Origin: Aquabacterium sp. | GTDB taxonomy: Bacteria > Pseudomonadota > Gammaproteobacteria > Burkholderiales > Burkholderiaceae_C | Length of the DNA: 64,000 nt | Reading direction: 5' to 3' | Assembly (NCBI RefSeq): GCF_016195855.1 | Contig: NZ_JACPYU010000003.1 | Span: 682,001-746,000, forward strand | Shown here: positions 57,313 through 64,000 of the stretch, piece after piece | How the letters are laid out: each line of letters starts with the position of its first letter | Position numbering within the stretch: the stretch's first letter is position 1 | Notes under the pieces: model-generated | The model's input: only the letters and a program-made list of their open reading frames with translations | What the model was told of the DNA's origin: nothing | Database searches by the model: none | Translations under genes and position numbers: made by a program

Positions 57313-58005
57313 ATGCAAGACCACAACAAGCCACCCAGCGAACGCGCCCGCATCCGGCACTCGGCTGATCGGGGGCATTACGACGCAGCCACCATCCGCG
57401 CCATCGTGGACGATGCCTGGCTCTGCCACGTGGCCTTTGCCTGCCCCGACGTGCTGTGCCTGCCCACGGCCTGCTGGCGCGTGGGCGACCAGCTCTACAT
57501 CCATGGCTCCAACGGCAGCCGCATGATGAAGCACCTGGCCAGCGGCGCCCCGGCCTGCGTGGCCATCACGCACCTGGACGGCCTGGTCATGGCGCGCTCG
57601 GCGTTTTCGCACTCGATGAACTTCCGATCGGTGGTCATCCATGGTGGCTTCACCGCGGTGGCCGACGACGCCAAGCCCGCCGTGCTCGCCGCCTTGATGG
57701 AGCACATCGCCAAAGGGCGCGCGCAGGACTCGCGCCCACCCGATGCCAACGAACTCAAGGCCACCACCGTGCTGGGCATCTCCTTGCACGAGGCCTCCGC
57801 CAAGATCCGCAACTGGGGCCCCAAGGACAGCGAAGAAGACCTGGCCCTGCCCTTCTGGGCAGGCGTGCTGCCCTTGCGGCAACAGCATTTGCCCGCCATC
57901 AGCGAGCCCGGGCACGAGGGCCCGCTGCCGGCCTATGCGCAAAGCTGGTCTCAGCCGCAAACCAAAGACCAAGACCAAATCCAGACAGCCATCACCACAC
58001 CATGA
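57313..58005 (+). CDS. Pyridoxamine 5'-phosphate oxidase-like FMN-binding protein
   Basis: 230 residues. The FMN-binding split barrel of the Nim/COG3467 type: RHSADRGHYDAATIRAIVDD in outline, VGDQLYIHGSNGSRMMKHL, VCVAITHLDGLV-like (ACVAITHLDG) and SFHSMNFRSVVIHG-like (FSHSMNFRSVVIHG). Members reduce or bind small molecules and are not true PdxH. The stop overlaps the next ATG (ATGA). It is a candidate target of the divergent PdxR-like regulator. Confidence 0.85.
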   Translation: MQDHNKPPSERARIRHSADRGHYDAATIRAIVDDAWLCHVAFACPDVLCLPTACWRVGDQLYIHGSNGSRMMKHLASGAPACVAITHLDGLVMARSAFSHSMNFRSVVIHGGFTAVADDAKPAVLAALMEHIAKGRAQDSRPPDANELKATTVLGISLHEASAKIRNWGPKDSEEDLALPFWAGVLPLRQQHLPAISEPGHEGPLPAYAQSWSQPQTKDQDQIQTAITTP

Positions 58006-58457
58006 GCCAACTGACTGTTCGCCAGGCCACCCTGGTCGATCTGGACGCGCTGACGCCCCTGTTCGACGCCTACCGCCAGTTCTACGGGCGTGACAGCGAC
58101 CTGCCTGCTGCCCGGGCCTTCCTGCTGGCGCGTTTCGAACATGGGCAATCCATCCTGTTCATCGCGCACGATGGTGACACCGGCATCGGCTTCACGCAGC
58201 TCTACCCCTCGTTCTCATCGGTGTCGCTGGCGCGCACCGTCATCCTCAACGACCTGTTCGTAGCCGCGACCCATCGCCAGCGCGGCGTGGGCAGCGCCTT
58301 GATGGCAGCAGCCAAGGCCCATGCGCAAACACTGGGCGCCATCCGGCTGAGCCTGAGCACCGCCAAGGGCAACACCGTGGCACAGTCCACCTATGCGGCC
58401 AATGGCTGGCAGCGCGATGAGCAGTTCTTCGTCTACCACCTGCCCACAACCCTTTGA
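58002..58457 (+). CDS. GNAT-family N-acetyltransferase
   Basis: 151 residues. GNAT motif A is ILNDLFVAATHRQRGVGSAL followed by MAAAKAHA, with RQRGVG as the CoA-phosphate loop. The C-terminal AQSTYAANGWQRDEQFFVY fits the family. The ATG overlaps the stop of the PNPOx-like gene, so the two are translated together. Substrate unknown. Confidence 0.88.
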   Translation: MSQLTVRQATLVDLDALTPLFDAYRQFYGRDSDLPAARAFLLARFEHGQSILFIAHDGDTGIGFTQLYPSFSSVSLARTVILNDLFVAATHRQRGVGSALMAAAKAHAQTLGAIRLSLSTAKGNTVAQSTYAANGWQRDEQFFVYHLPTTL

Positions 58458-58506
58458 CACCCCGCCAACGTGCTCACTGACCGGGCACCCGCTACAGGAC
58501 ACCACC

Positions 58507-58971
58507 ATGGCACACCTCTACACGGCCGAAACCATCTGGGAACGAGGCGATCAGGCCTTCAGTGACAACCGTTATAGCCGCCAGCACCTGCTGCGTTTTG
58601 ATGGCGGCATCGAGGTGCCGGGGTCGGCCTCACCGCAGGTGGTGCCCTTGCCCATGTCCATTGAGGCCGCCGTCGACCCGGAAGAGGCCTTTGTCTCGGC
58701 CATCTCCAGCTGCCACATGCTGTGGTTCCTGAGCATGGCCGCCGAACGCGGCCATGTGGTCGACCGCTATCACGACCAGGCCGAAGGCCTCATGAAGCGC
58801 AATGCGCAAGGCAAGGTGGCGGTCACGCACGTCACGCTGCGGCCACAGATCGTGTTCTCGGGCATCCGGCTCCCCACGGCGGATGAGATCACCACCATGC
58901 ACCATGAGGCGCATGAAGCCTGCTTCATCGCCAACTCGGTCAAGACCGAGATCGTGGTCGAACCGCGCTGA
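58507..58971 (+). CDS. OsmC-family peroxiredoxin-like protein
   Basis: 154 residues. OsmC/Ohr fold with the peroxidatic cysteine in AISSCHMLWFLSMAAERG and a second cysteine in HEACFIANSVKTEI near the C-terminus. These reduce organic hydroperoxides. It is third in the plus-strand set after the PNPOx-like and GNAT genes with a 49-base gap. The 3' end overlaps bioD tail to tail by 32 bases. Confidence 0.88.
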   Translation: MAHLYTAETIWERGDQAFSDNRYSRQHLLRFDGGIEVPGSASPQVVPLPMSIEAAVDPEEAFVSAISSCHMLWFLSMAAERGHVVDRYHDQAEGLMKRNAQGKVAVTHVTLRPQIVFSGIRLPTADEITTMHHEAHEACFIANSVKTEIVVEPR

Positions 58972-59692
58972 CGTCGCGCTGGTGCGCCCCCGTGTCAGGG
59001 CAGGCGCAGCGAGCTGGCCAGTTGCTCGGGCGTGGCCTGGCATCCCAACCCCAATGGGCCAGCATGGGTGCCTGCAGATGGGCCTGCAAGGTGGCCAGAT
59101 TGGCCGCCTGCTCGGGCATCTGCGGGTCCACCACATTGGCCACCCAACCGGCCAGGGTCAGGCCACGGGCCAGGATGGCCTCCTGCGTCAACAGCGCATG
59201 GTTGAGGCAGCCCAGGCGCAAACCCACCACCATGATCACCGGCAGCCACAGGCGCTGCGCCAGATCGGCACTGGTCTCGAACACACCGGCCTGCTCGCAC
59301 AGCGGCACGATGAAGCCCCCGGCCCCTTCCACCACCACCGCGTCCGCATGCTGCTGCAAGGCATGGAAGCTCGCTTCGATGTGGGACAGGTCGATCACGG
59401 TGTCGGCCAGCTTCGCCGCGATGTGCGGCGACACGGCGGCCGGCAAGGCATAGGGGTTGTCGAACGACGAGGGCACATGCAGGCTGGATGCTGCGCGCAA
59501 GGCCGCCACGTCCTCGTTAAGCCATTCACCATCGTGGCCATTGGCCCCCTCCACCCAGTCACAGCCCGCGGCCACGGGCTTCATGCCCACCACCCGGTTG
59601 TAGCCTGCATTGCGCAAGGCATGGATCAAGGTGGTGCTGACGCGGGTCTTGCCCACGCCTGTATCGGTACCGGTGATGAAATAGGCGGACAT
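58940..59692 (-). CDS. bioD: Dethiobiotin synthetase BioD
   Basis: 250 residues. ATP-dependent carboxylation/cyclisation of DAPA to dethiobiotin. The P-loop is ITGTDTGVGKTRVSTTL, with MKPVAAGC, VEGAGGFIVPL and a C-terminal ANVVDPQMPE region. The last 30 residues are Arg/Ser-rich and unusual, produced by reading into sequence opposite the osmC-like gene, so the real conserved part ends near residue 225. It follows bioA by 33 bases on the same strand. Confidence 0.92.
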   Translation of the reverse strand: MSAYFITGTDTGVGKTRVSTTLIHALRNAGYNRVVGMKPVAAGCDWVEGANGHDGEWLNEDVAALRAASSLHVPSSFDNPYALPAAVSPHIAAKLADTVIDLSHIEASFHALQQHADAVVVEGAGGFIVPLCEQAGVFETSADLAQRLWLPVIMVVGLRLGCLNHALLTQEAILARGLTLAGWVANVVDPQMPEQAANLATLQAHLQAPMLAHWGWDARPRPSNWPARCACPDTGAHQRDVSAVRPRSRS

Positions 59693-59725
59693 GAGACGAC
59701 GTGGATCAGGCGCAGGAAAAAGGCA

Positions 59726-61117
59726 TCAGGGCACGGGCACGATGGGCGCAGGCGATGCAGGCAAGCGGTCGATGTCGGCCAGCACCGCATCCAGCACCCG
59801 CAAGGCACCTTCGGCCAGGAAGCGCTGCTCCGGCTCGCCCAGCACATAGGGCGGCATCACGTACAGGGTAGAACCAATGGGGCGCAACAGCAAGCCCGCC
59901 TCCATGGCTGCACGGTGGTAGCGCGAGGCGAACGTGGGCTCTGGCGTGTCCACGTCCCAGGCCCAGATCATGCCGATGTGGCGCGATGCCTTGATGCGCG
60001 GGTGGCGCGTCAAAGGCTCGGCCAGTTGGGTGAAGCGCTCGGCGGCCACGCGGTTGCGCGCCAGCACATCCAGGCCCTGCGCGTCGCGCGCGGCAAAGGT
60101 GTCGAGCACAGCCAGCGCCGCACGGCAGGCCAGCGGGTTGCCCGTGTACGAGTGCGAATGCAGGAAGCCATGCACCACGCGGTCGTCCCAGAAGGCGGCG
60201 TACACATCGTCCGTCGTCAGCACGGCAGACAGGGGCAAGACACCACCGGTCAGGCCCTTGCTCAGGCAGATGAAATCGGGCCGGACGTGGCCACCATCGG
60301 GCAGCACGGCATGCTGGTGCGCAAACAGCTTGCCGGTGCGGCCAAAGCCCACGGCAATCTCGTCGGCGATCCAGTGCACCTCGTATTGATCGCACAGGCG
60401 GCGCACGGCCAGCAGGTAGTCTGGCGCGTACATGGCCATGCCTGCGGCGCCTTGCACCAAGGGCTCCAGGATCAAGGCTGCGGTGTGCGCATGGTGCTCG
60501 GCCAGGTAAGCGGCGAGCGCGTCAATGGCAGCTTGCGTGTGCGCCTGGGCCGACACACCGGGCGCCGCATGGCGCGGGTCGGGTGATGGCAGCGTGGCAC
60601 TCAGGCGCAGCAAGGGCGCATAGGCTTCGCGGAACAGCGGGATGTCCGTCACGGACAAGGCACCGGCCGTTTCACCGTGGTAACCACCTTGCAGGCCGAT
60701 GAACTGGTTCTTCTGCGCGCGGCCGCGGTTGCGCCAGCTGTGCACGCTCATCTTCAGCGCGATCTCGGTGGCGCTGGCCCCATCGCTGGCGTAAAACGCA
60801 TGGCCCAGGCCGGTCAAGGCCGACAGGCGCTCGGACAGCTCGACCACCGGCGGGTGCGTCAACCCCGCCAGCATGATGTGATCGAGCTTGCCCAGCTGGT
60901 CCGTGATCGCGTCGCGGATCGGGCCGAAGTTGTGGCCAAACAGGTTGACCCACCATGAGGACACCGCATCCAGAATGCGCTTGCCCTGATCATCGATCAG
61001 CCAGGGGCCCTCGGCGGACACGATGGCACGCGGCGGAAAATGCTCGTGCACCTTCATCTGTGTGCACGGATGCCAGACGGCCTGGCGGCTGCGCTCGGCC
61101 CAGTTTGGAGAAGTCAT
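59726..61117 (-). CDS. bioA: Adenosylmethionine-8-amino-7-oxononanoate aminotransferase BioA
   Basis: 463 residues. A PLP aminotransferase using SAM as amino donor to form DAPA. Features: VWHPCTQMKVHEHFPP, DAVSSWWVNLFGHN, HIMLAGLTHPPVVEL, FYASDGASATEIALKM, DEIAVGFGRTGKLFAH and the PLP lysine in CLSKGLTGGVLPLSAVLT. ATG 61117 is preferred to an upstream TTG. It lies ahead of bioD on the minus strand. BirA-type operators are not seen by eye. Confidence 0.95.
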   Translation of the reverse strand: MTSPNWAERSRQAVWHPCTQMKVHEHFPPRAIVSAEGPWLIDDQGKRILDAVSSWWVNLFGHNFGPIRDAITDQLGKLDHIMLAGLTHPPVVELSERLSALTGLGHAFYASDGASATEIALKMSVHSWRNRGRAQKNQFIGLQGGYHGETAGALSVTDIPLFREAYAPLLRLSATLPSPDPRHAAPGVSAQAHTQAAIDALAAYLAEHHAHTAALILEPLVQGAAGMAMYAPDYLLAVRRLCDQYEVHWIADEIAVGFGRTGKLFAHQHAVLPDGGHVRPDFICLSKGLTGGVLPLSAVLTTDDVYAAFWDDRVVHGFLHSHSYTGNPLACRAALAVLDTFAARDAQGLDVLARNRVAAERFTQLAEPLTRHPRIKASRHIGMIWAWDVDTPEPTFASRYHRAAMEAGLLLRPIGSTLYVMPPYVLGEPEQRFLAEGALRVLDAVLADIDRLPASPAPIVPVP

Positions 61118-61185
61118 GGGGCGCAAGTATGCCGCGAGCGGCTCAGCGCGACGTCACGCAATCAAAAGCGGCCGAAAGCGGGGCA

Positions 61186-61557
61186 TCAAGCCGTGGGCCG
61201 ATAGACGCAGCGGTCACCGGCGGCACGCGACACCGCCACGCTCGACACCTGCGGGATGTGCAGGCGAGCCTGCGCGTAGATGAACACGCAGAGGTTCTCC
61301 AGGGTGGGCGCACCCAGGCCGCTCACTTCGTCCAGGAAGTGATGGTCCAGCTGGCTGCGGATGCCGGCGATCACCTCGCGCAGCACGGCCAGGTCCACCA
61401 CCATGCCCGATTCGGGCTGGCGCTCGCCACGCACGAAGATCTCGGCCGAGTAGGTGTGGCCATGGATGCGGCGGCTGCCCGCGGCTTCCTCGGCAGACAC
61501 CTTGCGCTTGAGCGTGTGCGCGGCATCAAATGAAAAGGTCTGGCTCAACTCGAACAT
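61186..61557 (-). CDS. queD: 6-carboxytetrahydropterin synthase QueD
   Basis: 123 residues. Second step of queuosine precursor synthesis. Zinc-binding histidines are in FDAAHTL and RIHGHTYSAEI, and the catalytic region LDHHFLDEV is present; ETL-like TLENL follows. ATG 61557 has AAGGAT at eight bases; the two preceding TTG codons are too close to it. It follows queE on the same strand by 36 bases. Confidence 0.93.
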   Translation of the reverse strand: MFELSQTFSFDAAHTLKRKVSAEEAAGSRRIHGHTYSAEIFVRGERQPESGMVVDLAVLREVIAGIRSQLDHHFLDEVSGLGAPTLENLCVFIYAQARLHIPQVSSVAVSRAAGDRCVYRPTA

Positions 61558-61593
61558 CAACAACGATCCTTCAGCGCTCTTTCAGCGCTTCTT

Positions 61594-62256
61594 TCAGCGA
61601 ATACCCAGTGTCTTATGGGTCTGTACGCTGAGCAACCAGCGCGGGTGGTCCAGGCACCATTGAACGGCCCATTCCATGGCTTTTTTCCGGTCCTGCGGCT
61701 GGGCACTGTCCATGGCCTGCACACGCAGCTGCTTGAAGTCCAGCTTCTCGAAGGCCAGCAAGTCGGCCTCGGTGAACCCGGCTTGCGGCACCACCACCTT
61801 CAACTCATGCCCCGATTGCTGAACCAGCGTCGAGCCGGCCTTGGGGCTCACGCAGACCCAGTCCAGGCCGGCCGGCGCGGCGATCGTGCCATTGGTCTCC
61901 ACAGCCAGCTCGAACCCTTGCGCATGCAGGGCGTCGATCAAGGCCGCGTCCACCTGCAAGAGCGGTTCGCCACCGGTCATCACGACAAAACGGGGGCCCT
62001 GGGCGCCTGCCTCGGTGGCTGGCCAGAACGAGGCGATGCGCTCGGCCAGAGCTTGCGCCGTGTCGAACTTGCCACCACCCAATCCATCGGTGCCCACGAA
62101 GTCGGTGTCGCAGAACTGGCAGACAGCCGTGGCCCGGTCGGCCTCGCGGCCCGTCCACAGGTTGCAGCCCGCAAAGCGGCAGAACACGGCCGGGCGCCCG
62201 GCATGGGTGCCCTCGCCTTGCAGGGTATAGAAAATCTCTTTGACGCTGTAAGTCAT
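61594..62256 (-). CDS. queE: 7-carboxy-7-deazaguanine synthase QueE
   Basis: 220 residues. Radical-SAM enzyme converting carboxytetrahydropterin to CDG. The cluster cysteines are in CRFAGCNLWTG and AVCQFCDTDF, an enlarged C-x14-C-x2-C type loop. SAM-binding marks are VVMTGGEPLLQ and AVETNGTIAAP, with a late VSPKAGS. It is the upstream partner of queD and lies just after a small membrane protein gene. Confidence 0.93.
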   Translation of the reverse strand: MTYSVKEIFYTLQGEGTHAGRPAVFCRFAGCNLWTGREADRATAVCQFCDTDFVGTDGLGGGKFDTAQALAERIASFWPATEAGAQGPRFVVMTGGEPLLQVDAALIDALHAQGFELAVETNGTIAAPAGLDWVCVSPKAGSTLVQQSGHELKVVVPQAGFTEADLLAFEKLDFKQLRVQAMDSAQPQDRKKAMEWAVQWCLDHPRWLLSVQTHKTLGIR

Positions 62257-62257
62257 G

Positions 62258-62527
62258 TCAACGCAGTCCTGTCCACCAAACCGTCAAGGCCGAGGCCAGC
62301 ACCAGACCTGTGTAGGTCAACATGGCACCATCCCGGCCGGTTATCAACAACCCGACGATCAACACGGCGGCATTGACGATCGAAGCCCATTTCACCTGGC
62401 GCAACCAGCCCGCACTGCTCAAAGCCCTCCACCACATCAGGCGGGCCAGGCTGGGCACCAGCAAAGCCATGCCCAAAGCAGGCAAAAAGAAGTTCAAAGC
62501 GTGGTTCAAGCCGTCCAGAAAACCCAT
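62258..62527 (-). CDS. Small membrane protein, unknown
   Basis: 89 residues with three predicted transmembrane helices (about 10-28, 45-62 and 69-86). ATG 62527 has GAGGAG with good spacing. The stop lies one base before the queE start, so it is probably cotranscribed with queE-queD. No family recognised. Confidence 0.7.
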   Translation of the reverse strand: MGFLDGLNHALNFFLPALGMALLVPSLARLMWWRALSSAGWLRQVKWASIVNAAVLIVGLLITGRDGAMLTYTGLVLASALTVWWTGLR

Positions 62528-62643
62528 GGGGCTCCTCAGGCAGCGCGTGATACCGTTGCTTTTGCGAGCTTTGCCGGCCTTGCGCTGCATCAAATCTGGA
62601 GAAGTCGCATTTCCCGCGTCAACCCAGGCAAAGGGTAGGATTT

Positions 62644-62649
62644 TATAAT
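62644..62649 (+). promoter_or_regulatory. -10 element immediately before hemA
   Basis: A perfect TATAAT ends nine bases before the hemA ATG, with no clear -35 and no ribosome site. Transcription from it would begin at or next to the start codon. Confidence 0.45.
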
Positions 62650-62657
62650 CTTCTGAT

Positions 62658-64000
62658 ATGACTGTCTTGACCCTGGGCTTGAACCACACCACCGCCGCTG
62701 TCGACCTGCGTGGCCGATTCGCGTTTGCGGTGGACCAACTGGCCCCCACCCTCAAGACGGTCCACCAGCGCCTGACCGGCTCCCCGCACGCTGAAGTGGC
62801 CCTGCTGTCCACCTGCAACCGCACCGAGTTGTACTGCGCCGCAGGCGGTCTGGGCGGCCCGGTGCACGCCCTGCGCCATGCGGCGGTGGACTGGTTGTCC
62901 GGCATCGGCGGCGTCTCCAGCGAAGAGCTGATGCGCCACACCTATGTGCTGGAAGGCGGCCAGGCGGCGCGCCACGCCTTCCGCGTCGCCAGTGGGCTGG
63001 ATTCGATGGTGCTGGGCGAACCCCAGATCCTGGGCCAGATGAAGCAGGCCGTGCGCGAGGCTGACACCGCCGGCACGCTGGGCACAACCCTGCACCAGCT
63101 CTTCCAGCGCAGCTTTGCCGTGGCCAAGGAGGTGCGCACTTCCACCGAGATCGGCGCGCACTCCATCAGCATGGCCGCCGCGGCCGTGCGCCTGGCCTCG
63201 CAGTTGTTTGAAGACCTGGGCCGCACCAAGGTGCTGTTCGTGGGCGCCGGCGAGATGATCGAGCTCACCGCCACGCACTTTGCCGCCCGCAACCCGCGCA
63301 CCATGGCCGTGGCCAACCGCACGCTGGAGCGCGGCGAAAAGCTCGCCACCCACCTGGGCGCGCAAGCCATGCGCCTGGCCGACCTGCCCCAGCGCCTGCA
63401 CGAGTTCGACATCGTCGTGTCCTGCACGGCCAGCACCCTGCCCATCATCGGCCTGGGTGCCGTCGAGCGAGCGCTGAAGGCCCGCAAGCGCCGCCCCATC
63501 TTCATGGTCGACCTGGCCGTGCCGCGCGACATCGAACCCGAGGTCGCACGCCTGGATGACGTCTACCTCTACACCGTGGACGACCTGTCCACCATGGTGC
63601 AGACCGCTGGCGAGAAGCGCCAGGCCGCCGTCGCCCAGGCCGAAGCCATCATCGAAACCGGCGTGCAAGGCTTTGTGCACTGGCTGGACCAGCGCACCAC
63701 CGTGCCCCTGATCCAGGCCCTGCACAGTCAGGCCGACGCCTGGCGCACCGCCGAGATGGCCCGCGCCCGCAAGCTGCTGGCCAAGGGCGAAGACATCGAA
63801 GCCGTGCTGGAAGCCATGTCGCGTGGCCTCACGCAAAAGATGCTGCACGGCGCCATGGCCGAGCTGCACAGCGCCGACGCCGGCCAGCGCCCGCAGGTGG
63901 CCGCGGCCCTGTCGCGCCTGTTCCTGCGCGGCGAGCTGGTTCCCGGGCGCAACACCACGGCCAGCAGCCCGCCCGACAAGGCCGAGCCGGGGCAAGCCAA
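62658..64000 (+). CDS. hemA: Glutamyl-tRNA reductase HemA (3' end outside window)
   Basis: The reading frame is open to the window end, 447 codons. HemA reduces Glu-tRNA to glutamate-1-semialdehyde, the first step of haem synthesis. Marks: [20 protein letters not shown], the catalytic cysteine in [28 protein letters not shown], the NADPH motif [12 protein letters not shown], and [15 protein letters not shown]. The C-terminal dimerisation domain begins near residue 330. It is divergent from the small membrane protein-queE-queD unit. The stop is beyond 64000. Confidence 0.96.
   Translation, partial: MTVLTLGLNHTTAAVDLRGRFAFAVDQLAPTLKTVHQRLTGSPHAEVALLSTCNRTELYCAAGGLGGPVHALRHAAVDWLSGIGGVSSEELMRHTYVLEGGQAARHAFRVASGLDSMVLGEPQILGQMKQAVREADTAGTLGTTLHQLFQRSFAVAKEVRTSTEIGAHSISMAAAAVRLASQLFEDLGRTKVLFVGAGEMIELTATHFAARNPRTMAVANRTLERGEKLATHLGAQAMRLADLPQRLHEFDIVVSCTASTLPIIGLGAVERALKARKRRPIFMVDLAVPRDIEPEVARLDDVYLYTVDDLSTMVQTAGEKRQAAVAQAEAIIETGVQGFVHWLDQRTTVPLIQALHSQADAWRTAEMARARKLLAKGEDIEAVLEAMSRGLTQKMLHGAMAELHSADAGQRPQVAAALSRLFLRGELVPGRNTTASSPPDKAEPGQA

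Noticed and set aside
62643-63995. 450-codon minus-strand frame at the window end
   Set aside because: Antisense to hemA, whose motifs are unambiguous.

Overview
The window reads as chromosomal DNA of a high-GC betaproteobacterium of the order Burkholderiales, close to Comamonadaceae, Aquabacterium or Leptothrix-type organisms. The housekeeping proteins (UbiD, TyrS, HtpG, rplM-rpsI, ErpA, ArgC, MiaB, HemA) have that flavour, and there are PEP-CTERM exoproteins, a FliA-type chemoreceptor promoter and many MocR/AraC/LysR regulators. I see no insertion sequence, integrase, phage module or CRISPR array. Genes are dense on both strands and several convergent pairs overlap at their 3' ends.

Layout. 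0-3.9 kb: end of ubiD, a probable small RNA, a YdcF-like protein, msrA, pdxH and a degenerate MobA-like protein. 3.9-8.1 kb: surface proteins, namely two outer-membrane barrel genes in visibly AT-richer DNA and two tandem PEP-CTERM paralogues. 8.1-17.4 kb: tyrS, an M23 peptidase coupled to anmK, erpA, a bactofilin, argC with a DUF6776 gene, and a secreted subtilase with an autotransporter-like barrel behind a CRP-type site. 17.4-22.5 kb: rplM-rpsI, a GNAT protein, a DUF2726 protein, htpG and a tRNA(CAU). 22.5-25 kb: a loose patch of small orphan genes after the tRNA. 25-30.5 kb: a third relative of the PEP-CTERM pair, a chemoreceptor, an AraC regulator, a desaturase and murU.

30.5-37.3 kb is the most unusual neighbourhood. 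A compact minus-strand operon encodes an SPFH/SHOCT protein, a zinc-ribbon DUF4178 membrane protein, a short DUF350 protein, a membrane-fused spermidine-synthase-like enzyme and a Tat-exported flavin amine-oxidase-like protein. An S-adenosylmethionine decarboxylase (speD) converges on it. This looks like a polyamine-linked envelope system without an assigned function.

37.4-50 kb: miaB, a catalytically degenerate HD-GYP protein, bioF, an EamA transporter and aminotransferase with a divergent MocR regulator, nhaR, an HPF/RaiA-like gene and a BI-1 gene, then a PEP-CTERM gene behind a strongly structured leader. 50-57 kb: a cholesterol-oxidase-like enzyme and a hybrid histidine kinase divergent from an orphan solute-binding protein. 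57-64 kb: a PdxR-like regulator divergent from a PNPOx-like/GNAT/OsmC set, bioD-bioA, queD-queE and the start of hemA.

Functional themes are cofactor synthesis (biotin, PLP, queuosine precursor, haem, ubiquinone), peptidoglycan recycling (anmK, murU), envelope and surface proteins, and polyamines. Starts were chosen by Shine-Dalgarno fit and family alignment from memory. No searches were run, so family names rest on motif recognition.
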